Below are positions 25,886-38,523 of a stretch of DNA of 64,000 nt, in pieces. The stretch lies in assembly GCF_028335745.1 (NCBI RefSeq), contig NZ_CP116477.1, positions 248,001 through 312,000 on the forward strand, written 5' to 3'. Each line of letters starts with the position of its first letter. The first letter of the stretch is position 1. The notes below the pieces were generated by a model, which saw only the letters and a list, made by a program, of their open reading frames with translations, was not told the origin of the DNA and searched no databases. This stretch comes from Pectobacterium sp. A5351 (GTDB lineage: Bacteria > Pseudomonadota > Gammaproteobacteria > Enterobacterales > Enterobacteriaceae). The translations under genes were made by a program, and so were the position numbers.

Positions 25886-27823
25886 ATGGGATTTACGACC
25901 AGATTCTCGATACTCGTGGTATTGCTGACGGTTCTCGCCATTTTTCTTATGCTTTTCAGTAGTATATTTAGCCTCTGTTATTATAGCCAGTTGCGGACTG
26001 AGCAGCAGTTGCGAGAGGTTACGGCCAGTATCGATCAGGCGTTATTAGTGCAATCGCCCGAAAATATCCAATATTGGCTGCCAGCAATGATGAAGACGGC
26101 AGGCATTGTTGTGCTGGATATTCAGGACAACGATTCTACCCTCTATTCAATACAGTTGCCTGAGGCTGGCTGGGAACGCACGCACCTCTATCATGAGGTT
26201 GAATTTCCGCTGATGCATCATTTGAACATGACGATCGCCATTAGGTATGTCGATCCGCTGATCGGTTTACCGCGCTTTGTCGTATCGATGCTATCGGTGT
26301 TACTGGCTGCGGGTCTGATGCTCCTGATGCTGTATTTCTCCATTCGCTGGCTACGTCGTCAGGCTGCCGGGCAGGAAGAGTTGGAGGAGCGGGCACAGCG
26401 TATTCTTAAGGGCGAACGTGAATCGGTTATGCAGGGCTCGGTACGTGAATGGCCGGTCAATACCAGCGGAGCGCTCGATCAACTGTTGTCTGATTTAGTG
26501 GAGGCGCGGGAGGATCGCGGGCGGGTGGATACCTTAATTCGTGCTTTTGCCGCGCAGGACGCTGAAACCGGACTGAGTAATCGCCTGTTCTTTGATAATC
26601 AGTTGACCACACAGTTAGAAGATGGCGAAGAAGTGGGGACGCACGGCGTCGTTATGATGATCCGCGTACCCGATTTTGAAACCTTGCAGGAAACGCACGG
26701 CTATAGCAGTGTACTTCAGGAATACCGTTTCACGCTGGTCAACCTGCTGTCGACGTTTGTCATGCGCTATCCCTCCGCCCTGCTGGCGCGTTACTTCAGC
26801 AGCGATTTCACCGTATTGCTCCCCCATAGCACGTTAAAAGAAGCCAATGCGATTGCCACGCAACTGGTGAAGGCCATCGATATTCTCCCCACCAACTCGT
26901 TAATCGATCGGGAAGAGGTACTTCACATTGGTATCTGTGCCTATCGCGGTGGGCAAAGTGCTGAACAGGTGATGGAAAGTGTGGAAGACGCGACGCGCAA
27001 TGCGGTGTTGCAGGGCGGTAACAGCTGGTGCGTGTTTGACAGGCAGGTGCCAGACAAAGGGCGCGGCAGCGTGAAGTGGCGCACCTTGCTAGAACAGACG
27101 TTGGCGCGCGGCGGCCCGCGGCTGTATCAGAAACCCGCAGTCACGAAAGAGGGCGTGGTACATCATCGCGAAATGATGAGCCGGATCTACGACGGAGAAC
27201 AGGAACTGCTCGCCGCGGAGTATATGCCGCTGGTTCAACAACTGGGGTTGGCGGCCAGCTATGATCGGCAACTGGTGGCTCGCATTATTGATTTATCAGC
27301 GAGCTGGCCGGGAGAAACACTGGCTTTGCCGGTAAGTGTGGACTCACTTTTACAGAAGCCTTTCCTGCGCTGGCTGCAAGAAGTCTTACTGCAATGTCCG
27401 AAAACGCAGCGACAGCGCATTTTATTTGAACTTGCAGAGGCCGATGTTTGTCAATATATCGGCCGTCTGCGCCCGGTTCTCACTGTGATCCTGGGATTAG
27501 GCTGTCGCCTGGCGGTCACGCAGGCGGGTTTAACGCTGGTCAGCACAACCTATATCAAGTCACTCCCCGTGGAGATCATCAAGCTTCATCCCGGTTTGGT
27601 TCGGAGTCTTGAGCGCCGGCCGGAAAATCAGTTGTTTGTACAAAGCCTGACTGAAGCCTGTAAAGGTACGCAAACGCGGGTGTTTGCTGCCGGCGTGCGA
27701 ACCAAAGAGGAGTGGAGAATGCTGTTGGGCAAGGGGGCCTATGGTGGGCAAGGGGATTTTTTTGCCGCATCAGTCCTTGTAACCGATGAGCTGAAAAAAT
27801 ATTCATCGCGGCATCGTGTTTAA
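25886..27823 (+). CDS. csrD: RNase E specificity factor CsrD
   Basis: 645 residues (E. coli 646). Two membrane helices bracket a short periplasmic region (about 8-30 and 130-155), followed by HAMP-like, GGDEF-like (residues about 220-370) and EAL-like (about 390-640) domains. Both catalytic signatures are degenerate: the GGDEF position reads YFSSDF and the EAL motif is not intact, as expected for CsrD, which does not make or degrade c-di-GMP. It directs decay of the CsrB/CsrC small RNAs by RNase E and so controls CsrA. It is divergent from acuI. Confidence 0.95.
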   Translation: MGFTTRFSILVVLLTVLAIFLMLFSSIFSLCYYSQLRTEQQLREVTASIDQALLVQSPENIQYWLPAMMKTAGIVVLDIQDNDSTLYSIQLPEAGWERTHLYHEVEFPLMHHLNMTIAIRYVDPLIGLPRFVVSMLSVLLAAGLMLLMLYFSIRWLRRQAAGQEELEERAQRILKGERESVMQGSVREWPVNTSGALDQLLSDLVEAREDRGRVDTLIRAFAAQDAETGLSNRLFFDNQLTTQLEDGEEVGTHGVVMMIRVPDFETLQETHGYSSVLQEYRFTLVNLLSTFVMRYPSALLARYFSSDFTVLLPHSTLKEANAIATQLVKAIDILPTNSLIDREEVLHIGICAYRGGQSAEQVMESVEDATRNAVLQGGNSWCVFDRQVPDKGRGSVKWRTLLEQTLARGGPRLYQKPAVTKEGVVHHREMMSRIYDGEQELLAAEYMPLVQQLGLAASYDRQLVARIIDLSASWPGETLALPVSVDSLLQKPFLRWLQEVLLQCPKTQRQRILFELAEADVCQYIGRLRPVLTVILGLGCRLAVTQAGLTLVSTTYIKSLPVEIIKLHPGLVRSLERRPENQLFVQSLTEACKGTQTRVFAAGVRTKEEWRMLLGKGAYGGQGDFFAASVLVTDELKKYSSRHRV

Positions 27824-29183
<1,360 letters not shown>

Positions 29184-29194
29184 TCCTGTCTGGA

Positions 29195-29262
29195 AAAGGG
29201 GGGGACCGGATGGATGAACGCTTGCGTTTTTCATCTCTCGTGGTTACCCCTTTTTTATTTGC
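29195..29262 (+). terminator. Partial terminator between mreB and mreC
   Basis: AAAAGGGGGGG near 29195 can pair with CCCCTTTTTT near 29247-29257, with an inner ATGAACGC...GTTTTTCAT stem. A U-rich tail follows. Such a leaky terminator would make MreB more abundant than MreC and MreD, as is known in E. coli. Confidence 0.55.
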
Positions 29263-29358
29263 CTGAGCGAATGAAATCCGCCCTACGGGGTGCCGCTTTG
29301 TGACGTTAAAAATCGCCAGGAGCGATTTGAGGTTGCTGTCGAGGAATACGCAAATTTT

Positions 29359-30342
29359 ATGAAGCCGCTTTTTAGCAGGGGACCTTCCCTGCAATTACGA
29401 CTTTTTCTTGCTGTCGTTACCGCGATTGTTGTGATCGTTGCGGACAGTCGGCTCGGTTCGTTCGTCAAAATCAGAACGTACATGGATACCGCCGTTAGCC
29501 CATTTTATTTTCTGGCGAATGGGCCCCGCCAGATTCTGGACAATATGTCTGCCTCACTGGCAACCCGCGAGCAATTAGGCCTTGAAAATACCGCACTGCG
29601 TCAGGAACTGTTGATGAAAAACAGCGACCTGTTGCTGTTAGGCCAGCTCAAGCAAGAAAATGCGCGGTTACGTGAATTGCTCGGCTCGCCGCTGCGTCAG
29701 GATGAGCAGAAGATGGTGACGCAGGTGATGTCTGCCGGAACCGATCCTTACAGCGATCAGGTGGTGATTGATAAAGGTCAGGCGAACGGTGTGTATGAAG
29801 GGCAACCGGTCATCAGCGATAAAGGCGTGGTGGGGCAGGTTGTGGCGGTTGGCCAGTTTACCAGCCGGGTTTTATTGATTTGTGATGTTTCCCACGCGTT
29901 GCCCATTCAGGTGCTGCGCAATGATATCCGCGTGATTGCTGCCGGTAATGGCTGCACCGACGATCTGCAACTGGAGCATTTGCCTAACAATACCGATATT
30001 CGCGTCGGTGATGTGCTGGTCACATCGGGGCTGGGCGGACGTTTTCCTGAAGGGTATCCGGTAGCGGTCGTGTCGTCGGTAAAAGCGGATACACAGCGGG
30101 CCTATACGATTATTCAGGCACGTCCGACGGCGGGGCTACAGCGTCTGCGCTATCTGCTCTTACTGTGGGGCGTGGAGAATAATTCCAACACGTCGCTGCC
30201 GCCGTCGGAAGTTCATCGGGTTGCCAATGAACGTCTGATGCAGATGATGCCGCAGGTTTTACCCTCGCCTGATGAGATGGGGCCGCCGCTTCCTCCTGAA
30301 GCCGCTGGGCCTACCGTCGGGCCGCAGAGAGGCCGCCAATGA
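29359..30342 (+). CDS. mreC: Rod shape-determining protein MreC
   Basis: A 327-residue bitopic inner-membrane protein: one helix near residues 12-30, a coiled coil about 68-110 ([19 protein letters not shown]) and periplasmic beta-barrel domains. It links MreB to the PBP2/RodA synthase. The Met at 29359 ([12 protein letters not shown]) matches E. coli [12 protein letters not shown]; a start at 29290 would add an unrelated 23 residues. The Pro/Gln-rich C-terminal tail is about 40 residues shorter than in E. coli (367). Confidence 0.97.
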   Translation: MKPLFSRGPSLQLRLFLAVVTAIVVIVADSRLGSFVKIRTYMDTAVSPFYFLANGPRQILDNMSASLATREQLGLENTALRQELLMKNSDLLLLGQLKQENARLRELLGSPLRQDEQKMVTQVMSAGTDPYSDQVVIDKGQANGVYEGQPVISDKGVVGQVVAVGQFTSRVLLICDVSHALPIQVLRNDIRVIAAGNGCTDDLQLEHLPNNTDIRVGDVLVTSGLGGRFPEGYPVAVVSSVKADTQRAYTIIQARPTAGLQRLRYLLLLWGVENNSNTSLPPSEVHRVANERLMQMMPQVLPSPDEMGPPLPPEAAGPTVGPQRGRQ

Positions 30343-30827
30343 ACCGTTATCGCAGGCATGGCAACTGGATTATCTGGCTTTCTTTTCTGATCGCCATGGT
30401 TTTGCAGATTATGCCGTGGCCGGATGAAATCTACATGTTTCGCCCCTCCTGGCTGACGCTATTCCTGATTTACTGGGTGATGGCATTGCCACATCGGGTA
30501 AATGTCGGCACAGGATTTATATTAGGTCTGATTATGGACCTGATTCTTGGGTCTACACTGGGAGTACGAGCGCTGGCGTTGAGCATTATTGCTTATCTGG
30601 TCGCTTTTAAATTTCAACTGTTCCGAAATATGGCGTTATGGCAGCAGGCATTAATCGTGATGCTATTGTCGTTGCTGATGGACCTCTCGGTATTCTGGGC
30701 AGAATTTTTAGTTATTAATGTCTCTTTCCGACCAGAAACATTCTGGAATTGCGTCGTTGATGGCGTACTCTGGCCGTGGCTGTTCCTGCTGATGCGTAAA
30801 ATTCGCCGTCAGTTTACTGTGCAATAA
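30339..30827 (+). CDS. mreD: Rod shape-determining protein MreD
   Basis: A 162-residue inner-membrane protein with five to six helices, the E. coli length. It works with MreC in the elongasome. Its start overlaps the mreC stop by 4 nt (ATGA), so it is translationally coupled; maf follows after 8 nt. Confidence 0.96.
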   Translation: MNRYRRHGNWIIWLSFLIAMVLQIMPWPDEIYMFRPSWLTLFLIYWVMALPHRVNVGTGFILGLIMDLILGSTLGVRALALSIIAYLVAFKFQLFRNMALWQQALIVMLLSLLMDLSVFWAEFLVINVSFRPETFWNCVVDGVLWPWLFLLMRKIRRQFTVQ

Positions 30828-30835
30828 GGTGATTC

Positions 30836-31429
30836 ATGACCCAGCTCTATCTGGCCTCCGCTTCCCCCCGTCGTCGTGAACTGCTCATGCAGCTCGATAT
30901 TCCTTTTGCTGTACTGAACGTTGCGGTGGAAGAACAGCGGTTACCGGAGGAAGCGGCGGAAGTCTATGTCCGGCGTCTGGCGCATGAGAAAGCGGCGGCG
31001 GGTGTCGCGGTCGCACCGCTCGATTTGCCCGTTCTGGGGGCGGATACCATTGTTGTGCTGAACGGGCAGGTATTGGAAAAGCCTCAGGATGCAGTTCATG
31101 CGGCGGAGATGTTGAGTCAACTATCCGGGAAACCGCATCAGGTGATGACGGCCGTCGCACTGGCAGATAAAGACGATATATTGAGCTGTCTGGTGATCAC
31201 CGATGTCGTCTTTCGTCCGCTCTCGCAGCAGGATATCGAACGGTATATCGCCAGCGGGGAGCCGATGGATAAAGCCGGGGCTTATGGTATTCAGGGCAAG
31301 GGTGGATGCTTTGTCCGGTCGCTTAACGGAAGCTATTACGCGGTGGTTGGACTGCCGCTGGTAGAAACCCATGAGCTATTCAGTAATTTTGCTGCATTGC
31401 GGAATGCAAGAGGAAAACATGACTGCTGA
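30836..31429 (+). CDS. yhdE: dTTP/UTP pyrophosphatase, Maf family (YhdE)
   Basis: A 197-residue house-cleaning pyrophosphatase that hydrolyses dTTP, UTP and modified pyrimidine nucleotides. The N-terminal [12 protein letters not shown] near residues 5-16, the metal-binding [18 protein letters not shown] near 64-81 and [14 protein letters not shown] near 144-157 define the YhdE branch. It lies between mreD (8-nt gap) and rng (11-nt overlap), the E. coli order. Confidence 0.95.
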   Translation: MTQLYLASASPRRRELLMQLDIPFAVLNVAVEEQRLPEEAAEVYVRRLAHEKAAAGVAVAPLDLPVLGADTIVVLNGQVLEKPQDAVHAAEMLSQLSGKPHQVMTAVALADKDDILSCLVITDVVFRPLSQQDIERYIASGEPMDKAGAYGIQGKGGCFVRSLNGSYYAVVGLPLVETHELFSNFAALRNARGKHDC

Positions 31430-32888
31430 GTTACTGGTAAACGTTACACCTTCAGAAACGCGCGTTGCCTATATCGACGGCGGTATTCTGCAGGAAATCC
31501 ACATTGAGCGTGATGCGAAGCGCGGCATCGTCGGCAACATTTATAAGGGCCGCGTGAGCCGTGTTCTGCCGGGTATGCAGGCGGCGTTCGTGGATATTGG
31601 TCTGGATAAAGCGGCCTTTCTGCACGCGTCCGATATTATGCCGCACACCGAATGTGTTGCCGGTGACGAACAGAAGAATTTTCACGTCCGTGATATCGCC
31701 GAACTGGTGCGTCAAGGGCAGGATCTCATGGTTCAGGTGGTCAAAGATCCACTGGGAACCAAAGGTGCGCGTCTGACGACCGATATCACGCTGCCGTCGC
31801 GCTATCTGGTGTTTATGCCCGGTGCATCGCACGTTGGCGTGTCACAGCGGATTGAGAGTGAAGCGGAACGTGAGCGCTTAAAGAAGACGGTCGCCGAGTA
31901 TTGTGACGATGACGGTGGCTTCATCATTCGTACTGCCGCGGAAGGGATCGGCGAAGAAGAGCTTTCACAGGATGCGGCGTTCCTGAAGCGTCTGTGGGGT
32001 AAGGTGATGGAGCGCAAGAAGCGCAACCAGACCAAATGTAAGCTCTACGGTGAAGTGGCACTCGCCCAGCGAATTTTGCGTGATTTTGCCGGTGCGGCGT
32101 TGGATCGCATTCGGATTGACTCCCGGCTGACGTATGAAGCGCTGCTGGAATTTACCTCCGAATATATCCCGGAAATGACCCGTAGACTCGAACATTATGC
32201 GGGTAAACAGCCAATTTTTGACCTGTTTGACGTGGAAAATGAAATCCAGCGTTCACTGGACAGAAAGGTTGAACTGAAATCCGGCGGCTATTTGATCATC
32301 GATCAGACTGAGGCGATGACGACCATTGATATCAACACGGGGGCGTTTGTCGGCCACCGTAATCTGGATGAGACCATTTTCAATACCAACACGGAGGCCA
32401 CGCAGGCGATTGCACGGCAGTTGCGCCTGCGTAACCTCGGCGGCATTATCATTATCGATTTCATCGATATGAATAACGAAGATCACCGTCGGCGGGTGCT
32501 GCATTCACTGGAGCAGGCGCTCAGTAAAGATCGGGTCAAAACCAGTATTAGTGGCTTCTCTCAACTAGGATTAGTGGAGATGACGCGTAAACGTACCCGT
32601 GAGAGTATCGAACACGTGCTCTGCCATGAATGCCCGACGTGCCACGGTCGCGGCACGGTGAAGACGGTAGAAAGCGTCTGCTATGAAATCATGCGTGAAA
32701 TCGTGCGTGTCCACCACGCGTATGACACCGATCGATTCCTGGTTTATGCCTCACCGGCTGTCGGGGAAGCGCTGAGAAGCGAAGAATCGCACGCGTTGGC
32801 TGAAGTTGAAATTTTCGTCGGCAAGCAGGTCAAAGTACAAATCGAACCCCTGTATAGCCAGGAGCAGTTTGACGTCGTAATGATGTAA
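31419..32888 (+). CDS. rng: Ribonuclease G
   Basis: 489 residues, identical in length to E. coli RNase G. It matures the 5' end of 16S rRNA and decays some mRNAs. An S1 domain (residues about 38-128), catalytic aspartates in [14 protein letters not shown] near 303 and [15 protein letters not shown] near 345, and the zinc-link CPTCHGRG near 405 are present. The Met at 31419 ([11 protein letters not shown]) matches E. coli and has AGAGGAAAAC upstream; it overlaps yhdE by 11 nt. A start at 31371 is inside yhdE. Confidence 0.97.
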   Translation: MTAELLVNVTPSETRVAYIDGGILQEIHIERDAKRGIVGNIYKGRVSRVLPGMQAAFVDIGLDKAAFLHASDIMPHTECVAGDEQKNFHVRDIAELVRQGQDLMVQVVKDPLGTKGARLTTDITLPSRYLVFMPGASHVGVSQRIESEAERERLKKTVAEYCDDDGGFIIRTAAEGIGEEELSQDAAFLKRLWGKVMERKKRNQTKCKLYGEVALAQRILRDFAGAALDRIRIDSRLTYEALLEFTSEYIPEMTRRLEHYAGKQPIFDLFDVENEIQRSLDRKVELKSGGYLIIDQTEAMTTIDINTGAFVGHRNLDETIFNTNTEATQAIARQLRLRNLGGIIIIDFIDMNNEDHRRRVLHSLEQALSKDRVKTSISGFSQLGLVEMTRKRTRESIEHVLCHECPTCHGRGTVKTVESVCYEIMREIVRVHHAYDTDRFLVYASPAVGEALRSEESHALAEVEIFVGKQVKVQIEPLYSQEQFDVVMM

Positions 32889-32929
32889 ATTCGTGCGCTC
32901 GTCGTCGGCGACGAAAGAAGGAGAGATTA

Positions 32930-35900
32930 GTGAGGCGACTGCCCGGAATACTCGTCATCACGGGTGCCACTCTTGTCGTGATGGTTGCGCTGTTAGTCAG
33001 CGGCTTAAGACTGGTGCTGCCGCAACTCGATCACTTCCGGCCACAGTTGGTGGCCTGGGCGCAGTCTGCGGCCGGTGTTCCGTTAGAAATCGGTTCGATG
33101 ACGGGGCGCTGGGAGTCCTTTGGCCCCACGCTGGAAATTGAAAAATTTCGTACATTCCTGCCGGAATCGAACTGGCAGGTTGACCGTATTACGCTGGCAT
33201 TGGATGTGTGGCAGTCGCTGCTGCATGGGCGCTGGCAGTTCCGTGATCTCACGTTTCACCAGCTAAAGCTTGATATCAATAGCCAATTTACTGGGCAGCA
33301 GCAAGATAGCAAATTGATGGAATCAGGAAAGGTCAGCGATCTTTTCCTGCGCCAGTTTGACCGTTTTGATCTGCGTGATAGCCATATTACCTTTCTGACG
33401 CCTTCCGGTGCCCGCGCGGAGCTGAGCATTCCGCAACTGACCTGGCTGAATTCCGACAAACGCCATCGTGCGGAAGGGTTGATCAGCCTGTCGAGTTTTA
33501 ATGGTCAGCACGGCGTGGTACAGATGAGAATGGACTTGCACGATGAGCAGGGGCTACTCAGTAACGGTACGTTCTATCTGCAGGCTGACAATATTGATAT
33601 GAAGCCTTGGCTCAGCCGCTGGATGAAAAATACGACCGGGTTGGAAAGTGCCGACTTTAGTCTGGCGGCCTGGCTGAACGTCCGTGAAGGCGATATCCAC
33701 AGCGGTGATGTGTTCCTTAATCAGGGGACGGCCAACTGGGGTGAAGGCCGCGATGCACATCGCCTGAATGTCGATGACATGACACTGCATGTCAGCCGTC
33801 AGGAAAATGGCTGGCAGGTGGATGTGCCTGAATTGAATCTGGCAACGGATGGCGTCGCCTGGCCAAAAGGTCGGCTCTCTGCCCTCTGGCTGCCAAAAAA
33901 TGAACACATATTAGGGCCCGATCGACAGGAAGAACTGCGCGTTCGAGCCAGTAATCTGGCGCTGGAACGGGTAAGCACGCTGCTTCCGCTGTTATCCGGG
34001 ACTACGCCAGCCTTGAAAGAACGTTGGGCAGAACTGCAACCAACGGGTACATTGAATACCGTTGCTGTCGATATTCCTCTGCAACAGCCGGAGAGAAGCC
34101 GCTTTCAGGCCAACTGGCAGGACGTGAGCTGGCAGCAGTGGAAATTGCTGCCGGGCGTTAATCATTTCTCCGGTTCTGCCCGCGGTAGCGCCGAACGTGG
34201 CCAGGTTAGCGTCGCGTTAGATCAGAGCACGCTGCCCTATGTCGATATGTTCCGCGCGCCGCTGGAAATCAAGCAGGCCAGCGGTACGATTGACTGGCGT
34301 AATGACGCACAGGGTCTGGCGCTCTGGAGCCACGGGCTGGACGTACAGGCGAAATCGCTATGGGCTAATGGCGATTTCCGTTACGAACAGCCTGCTAAAC
34401 AGGAACCGAAGCTGGATATTCTGGCGGGCATTCGGCTGACCGACGCGGCGGACGCCTGGCGCTATTATCCTGAGCTGTTTATGGGCACCGAGCTGGTGGA
34501 CTATCTGAGCGGTGCGCTGAAGGGCGGCCGTGTTGACAATGCGACGCTGATTTTTGCCGGTAATCCGCAGCATTTCCCCTATACGCACAACGAAGGCCAG
34601 TTTGAAGTCTGGGTGCCGGTGAAAGAGGCCACCTTCGAGTTTGAGCCGGGCTGGCCTGCGCTGACGCCGCTGGATATCAATCTGGATTTTGCCAACAACG
34701 GCCTGTGGATGTTTGCGCCGCAAACCTGGCTGGGCAAGGTGGAAGGCAAGAATATTAGCGCGGTCATTCCCGATTATGAAAAAGAGATGCTGCTCATTGA
34801 TGGCGAGCTGGAAGGTCCGGGGCCTGAAGTGGGGAGCTATTTTCATCAGACGCCGCTGAAATCTTCGTTGGGTACGGCGCTGGATGAACTAAAAATTGGT
34901 GGGCCGGTGAAAGGCACGCTGCATCTGGATATTCCGCTTGCTGGTGACGATGTTCGCGCCAGTGGCGACATCTCGCTGAACAATAACAGCCTCTATATCA
35001 AGCCACTGGATACCACGATTAAGAATCTCACGGGTAAATTTCGCTATGAAAACGGCAAGTTACGCAGTGACACGCTCCAGGCGAACTGGATGAATCAGCC
35101 GATGACGGTCAATTTCACGACGGAGGAGCAGGCGAAGGCTTTTCTGGTGAATGTTGGCTTGCAGGGAGACTGGCAGCCTGCGCGCTTGCCCGGTTTACCC
35201 GCATCGGCAAGCAAAGCTGTGTCCGGTTCGGCAGGCTGGAAGAGTACGGTGGTCGTCAACCTGCCACATTCTGGTAAAACAACCTACGATGTTGATGTAC
35301 AGGCTGATTTAAGCAAAGTAAGTAGTCACTTACCTAACCCACTAAATAAACCTGCTGGCGAGAGCCTGCCGCTGGAGGTAAAAGCCAGCGGTGACCTGAA
35401 TGGTTTCACGATGCAGGGACGGCTGGGCAAAGATAACCACTTCAATAGCCAATGGTTGCTGAAAGGCGACACCGTGACGCTGGCGCGGGCAAGCTGGCAG
35501 AACGGGACAACGGCAGCTCCTGCACTACCAGAAGACTCTTCGCTGGTGCTCTATCTTCCGCCGCTGGATGCAGAAAGCTGGCTGGGGCTCCTGCCATCGC
35601 TGCGTGCCTCGACATCAGCGGAAGGCAGAAAGGCACACAGTTCCCTTCGTTTTCCGGAAGCGGTGACGTTGCGGACGTCTGAATTACAACTGCTAGGGCA
35701 GCAGTGGCACGATCTGGAAATCACACGCAAAAATACGCTTGGTGGCAGTGAAGTGCAGGCAAAAGGGCGTGAAATTGACGGAACGGTTGAGATACCCAAT
35801 CGTGGTATGTGGCGCAGCGATATCCATTATCTCTACTACAATCCTCAGTGGAAAGGGAATGAAGCGACCAACCCGGTGGCGTTAGCAGAGAAAAAATCGC

Positions 35901-36760
35901 CTCTGAATGACCCGAGCATTAGCTTTGAAGACTGGCCGTCGCTGGCGGTTAACTGTCGCCAGTGCTGGATTATCGGGCAGAATATGGGGAGCATTCAGGG
36001 AACGCTGTTGCCAGAAAAGGAAAAATTAACGCTGAAGGATGGCGTTATTGATACGGGTAAAGCCCGCCTGACGGTAAACGGTACCTGGCAGGAAAATGCG
36101 GAAGGTGTGCGGACCGCGCTAAAAGGCCGCCTGACGGGAGACAGTCTGGAGCAGAACGCAAACTGGTTCGGCGTGGATTCACCGCTCAAGGCTGGCTCTT
36201 TCGATGTGGATTACGATTTATACTGGCGTGGAACACCTTGGGCGCCGGATATTGCCAGCCTGAGTGGAATATTGCACACGCGTATTGGTAAGGGTGAAAT
36301 TGCCGAAGTCGGCGCGGGTCAGGCGGGTCAACTGCTGCGTTTATTGAGCTTCGATGCGTTGATGCGTAAGCTGCGGTTTGATTTTAGTGATACGTTTGGC
36401 CGTGGATTTTACTTCGATTCGATTCGCAGCACCGCATGGATTAAAGACGGCGTGTTGCATACTGATGATATGCTGATCGACGGGCTTGAAGCGGATATCG
36501 CGATGAAAGGCGATCTCGACCTCGCTCAGCGCCAGGTCAATATGGAAGCCGTTATCGCTCCGGAAATTTCCGCGACGGTGGGCGTGGCGACTGCCTTTGC
36601 CGTCAACCCGGTTGTGGGTGCCGCCGTGTTTGCTGCCAGTAAAGTGCTGGCACCGCTATGGAACAAGATTTCGCTGATTCGCTACCAGATTTCCGGTAGC
36701 GTCGATCAGCCAAAGATTCAGGAAGTGCTGCGTGAGCCGAACAAAAAGAAAGGCGAATAA
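32930..36760 (+). CDS. yhdP: AsmA-like lipid transport protein YhdP
   Basis: A 1276-residue envelope protein (E. coli 1266) with one N-terminal inner-membrane helix (residues 5-28) and a very long periplasmic beta-groove of repeating strands, ending in an AsmA-like C-terminal region (RLLSFDALMRKLRFDFSDTFGRGFYFDSIRSTAWIKDG). With TamB and YdbH, YhdP moves phospholipids to the outer membrane. It starts with GTG at 32930 after AAGGAGAGATTA and matches the E. coli N-terminus MRRLPGIL. It lies 41 nt after rng; tldD follows by 56 nt. Confidence 0.95.
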   Translation: MRRLPGILVITGATLVVMVALLVSGLRLVLPQLDHFRPQLVAWAQSAAGVPLEIGSMTGRWESFGPTLEIEKFRTFLPESNWQVDRITLALDVWQSLLHGRWQFRDLTFHQLKLDINSQFTGQQQDSKLMESGKVSDLFLRQFDRFDLRDSHITFLTPSGARAELSIPQLTWLNSDKRHRAEGLISLSSFNGQHGVVQMRMDLHDEQGLLSNGTFYLQADNIDMKPWLSRWMKNTTGLESADFSLAAWLNVREGDIHSGDVFLNQGTANWGEGRDAHRLNVDDMTLHVSRQENGWQVDVPELNLATDGVAWPKGRLSALWLPKNEHILGPDRQEELRVRASNLALERVSTLLPLLSGTTPALKERWAELQPTGTLNTVAVDIPLQQPERSRFQANWQDVSWQQWKLLPGVNHFSGSARGSAERGQVSVALDQSTLPYVDMFRAPLEIKQASGTIDWRNDAQGLALWSHGLDVQAKSLWANGDFRYEQPAKQEPKLDILAGIRLTDAADAWRYYPELFMGTELVDYLSGALKGGRVDNATLIFAGNPQHFPYTHNEGQFEVWVPVKEATFEFEPGWPALTPLDINLDFANNGLWMFAPQTWLGKVEGKNISAVIPDYEKEMLLIDGELEGPGPEVGSYFHQTPLKSSLGTALDELKIGGPVKGTLHLDIPLAGDDVRASGDISLNNNSLYIKPLDTTIKNLTGKFRYENGKLRSDTLQANWMNQPMTVNFTTEEQAKAFLVNVGLQGDWQPARLPGLPASASKAVSGSAGWKSTVVVNLPHSGKTTYDVDVQADLSKVSSHLPNPLNKPAGESLPLEVKASGDLNGFTMQGRLGKDNHFNSQWLLKGDTVTLARASWQNGTTAAPALPEDSSLVLYLPPLDAESWLGLLPSLRASTSAEGRKAHSSLRFPEAVTLRTSELQLLGQQWHDLEITRKNTLGGSEVQAKGREIDGTVEIPNRGMWRSDIHYLYYNPQWKGNEATNPVALAEKKSPLNDPSISFEDWPSLAVNCRQCWIIGQNMGSIQGTLLPEKEKLTLKDGVIDTGKARLTVNGTWQENAEGVRTALKGRLTGDSLEQNANWFGVDSPLKAGSFDVDYDLYWRGTPWAPDIASLSGILHTRIGKGEIAEVGAGQAGQLLRLLSFDALMRKLRFDFSDTFGRGFYFDSIRSTAWIKDGVLHTDDMLIDGLEADIAMKGDLDLAQRQVNMEAVIAPEISATVGVATAFAVNPVVGAAVFAASKVLAPLWNKISLIRYQISGSVDQPKIQEVLREPNKKKGE

Positions 36761-36816
36761 TGCCGTTAGGGCAGCGCAGTGTACTCAACCGATTATCTGA
36801 TAAAGAGTGAAAAACT

Positions 36817-38262
36817 ATGAGCCTTTCGTTTGTCAGTGAGCAGTTACTCACCGCTAACAAATTGAATCTTGACGATCTCGCTGCTGTGCTGGGGTCGCTT
36901 AATGAGCGTCGTCTGGACTATGCCGATCTCTATTTCCAGTCCAGCTACCATGAATCCTGGGTACTGGAAGACCGTATCATTAAAGACGGTTCTTACAATA
37001 TCGATCAGGGCGTGGGTATCCGCGCGATTGACGGAGAAAAGACCGGGTTTGCTTATGCCGATCAGATCACGCTGAACGCATTGCACCAGAGTGCGCAGGC
37101 TGCACGCAGCATTGTGCGGGAACAGGGAACGGGGACTGCGCACACGTTGGGAGCGGTATCGCATAATGCGCTTTATCCAACGTTGAATCCGTTGGATAGC
37201 CTGACGCGTGAGGACAAGATTGCGCTGTTGCAGCGCGCCGATACGGTCGCACGTGCCGCAGATGCGCGGGTGCAGGAAGTGTCAGCCAGCCTGACCGGCG
37301 TGTACGAACTGGTGCTGGTGGCCGCGACAGACGGCACGCTGGCGGCGGATGTGCGTCCGCTGGTTCGCTTGTCGATCAGCGTGTTGGTTGAATCTGAGGG
37401 TAAACGCGAGCGTGGTTCTAGCGGCGGCGGCCTGCGTGGTGGTTACGATTATTTCTGGGAAGTGACTGACGGCGAAGCACGTGTCGACGCCTGGGCAAAA
37501 GAAGCCGTGCGTATGGCGCTGGTAAATCTGTCAGCGGTGGCCGCACCCGCAGGGCCGATGCCTGTGGTGCTGGGCGCAGGCTGGCCGGGGGTGCTGCTGC
37601 ATGAAGCGGTAGGCCACGGTTTGGAAGGCGACTTTAACCGTCGCGGAACGTCAGTGTTCAGTGGACAGATGGGGAAACTCGTCGCATCAGAGCTGTGTAC
37701 GGTGGTCGATGATGGCACCTTGAGTGGACGCCGTGGCTCCCTCTCAATGGACGATGAGGGCGTGCCAGGGCAGTACAACGTCCTGATTGAAAACGGCATT
37801 CTGAAAGGCTACATGCAGGACAAGCTGAACGCTCGTCTGATGGGCGTTGCACCGACGGGCAACGGCCGCCGTGAGTCTTATGCGCACCTGCCGATGCCTC
37901 GTATGACGAACACCTACATGCTGGCTGGGAAATCCACGCCGGAAGAGATTATCTCCAGCGTCGAATATGGCCTGTATGCGCCAAACTTTGGCGGCGGTCA
38001 GGTCGATATCACCTCTGGCAAGTTCGTCTTCTCGACGTCCGAAGCATACCTGATCGAAAAAGGCCGCATCACCACGCCAGTTAAAGGTGCCACGCTGATT
38101 GGCTCCGGTATTGAAGCGATGCAGCAGATCTCGATGGTCGGCAACGATCTGGCGCTGGATAAAGGCGTTGGGGTGTGCGGTAAAGAAGGGCAAAGCCTGC
38201 CCGTCGGCGTTGGCCAGCCTACGCTGAAGCTGGAAAGCCTGACCGTTGGCGGCACCGCGTGA
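36817..38262 (+). CDS. tldD: Metalloprotease TldD
   Basis: 481 residues, the E. coli length. TldD is the catalytic half of the TldD-TldE protease, which processes microcin B17 and degrades CcdA. The zinc motif [11 protein letters not shown] begins at His262, with His266 the second ligand, and the C-terminal [10 protein letters not shown] near 450 supplies the Cys ligand. Its partner pmbA/tldE lies at 45785, only 7.5 kb away. Confidence 0.97.
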   Translation: MSLSFVSEQLLTANKLNLDDLAAVLGSLNERRLDYADLYFQSSYHESWVLEDRIIKDGSYNIDQGVGIRAIDGEKTGFAYADQITLNALHQSAQAARSIVREQGTGTAHTLGAVSHNALYPTLNPLDSLTREDKIALLQRADTVARAADARVQEVSASLTGVYELVLVAATDGTLAADVRPLVRLSISVLVESEGKRERGSSGGGLRGGYDYFWEVTDGEARVDAWAKEAVRMALVNLSAVAAPAGPMPVVLGAGWPGVLLHEAVGHGLEGDFNRRGTSVFSGQMGKLVASELCTVVDDGTLSGRRGSLSMDDEGVPGQYNVLIENGILKGYMQDKLNARLMGVAPTGNGRRESYAHLPMPRMTNTYMLAGKSTPEEIISSVEYGLYAPNFGGGQVDITSGKFVFSTSEAYLIEKGRITTPVKGATLIGSGIEAMQQISMVGNDLALDKGVGVCGKEGQSLPVGVGQPTLKLESLTVGGTA

Positions 38263-38279
38263 TATCTGAGAGTCTTGTA

Positions 38280-38494
38280 GAACCGCGCTTTATAAGCGCG
38301 GTTGAGGTTGATGACAAAGTCCGTAGTGCGGGATTAACGGATAGATCGTAAAGACGCTGCAAGTACCTCCCTGTACGCTCGGATTGCGCCATCCCTGGCG
38401 CAAACGCTTTACTCTTCTATTCCCTTACTCCCGTTTTTATTCAGCAAATAGGTTTGTCAACGGTCTGAACCGCGCTTTATAAGCGCGGTTTTTT
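38280..38494 (+). repeat. Duplicated hairpin flanking an intergenic palindrome; second copy is the tldD terminator
   Basis: A 24-bp hairpin (AACCGCGCTT-TATA-AGCGCGGTT core) occurs at 38280-38303 and, exactly repeated, at 38467-38490. Only the second is followed by a T-run, making it an intrinsic terminator. Between them, 38348-38412 is a 65-bp element with GTAAAG/CTTTAC ends and an inner TTGCGCCA...TGGCGCAA stem, the look of a dispersed intergenic palindrome. Confidence 0.75.
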
Positions 38495-38523
38495 ATTGGG
38501 CTGAAAGGTAATGGAGCACAAAG

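Noticed and set aside
25886..27823. CsrD as an active diguanylate cyclase or phosphodiesterase
   Set aside because: Both signature motifs are degenerate, as in E. coli CsrD.
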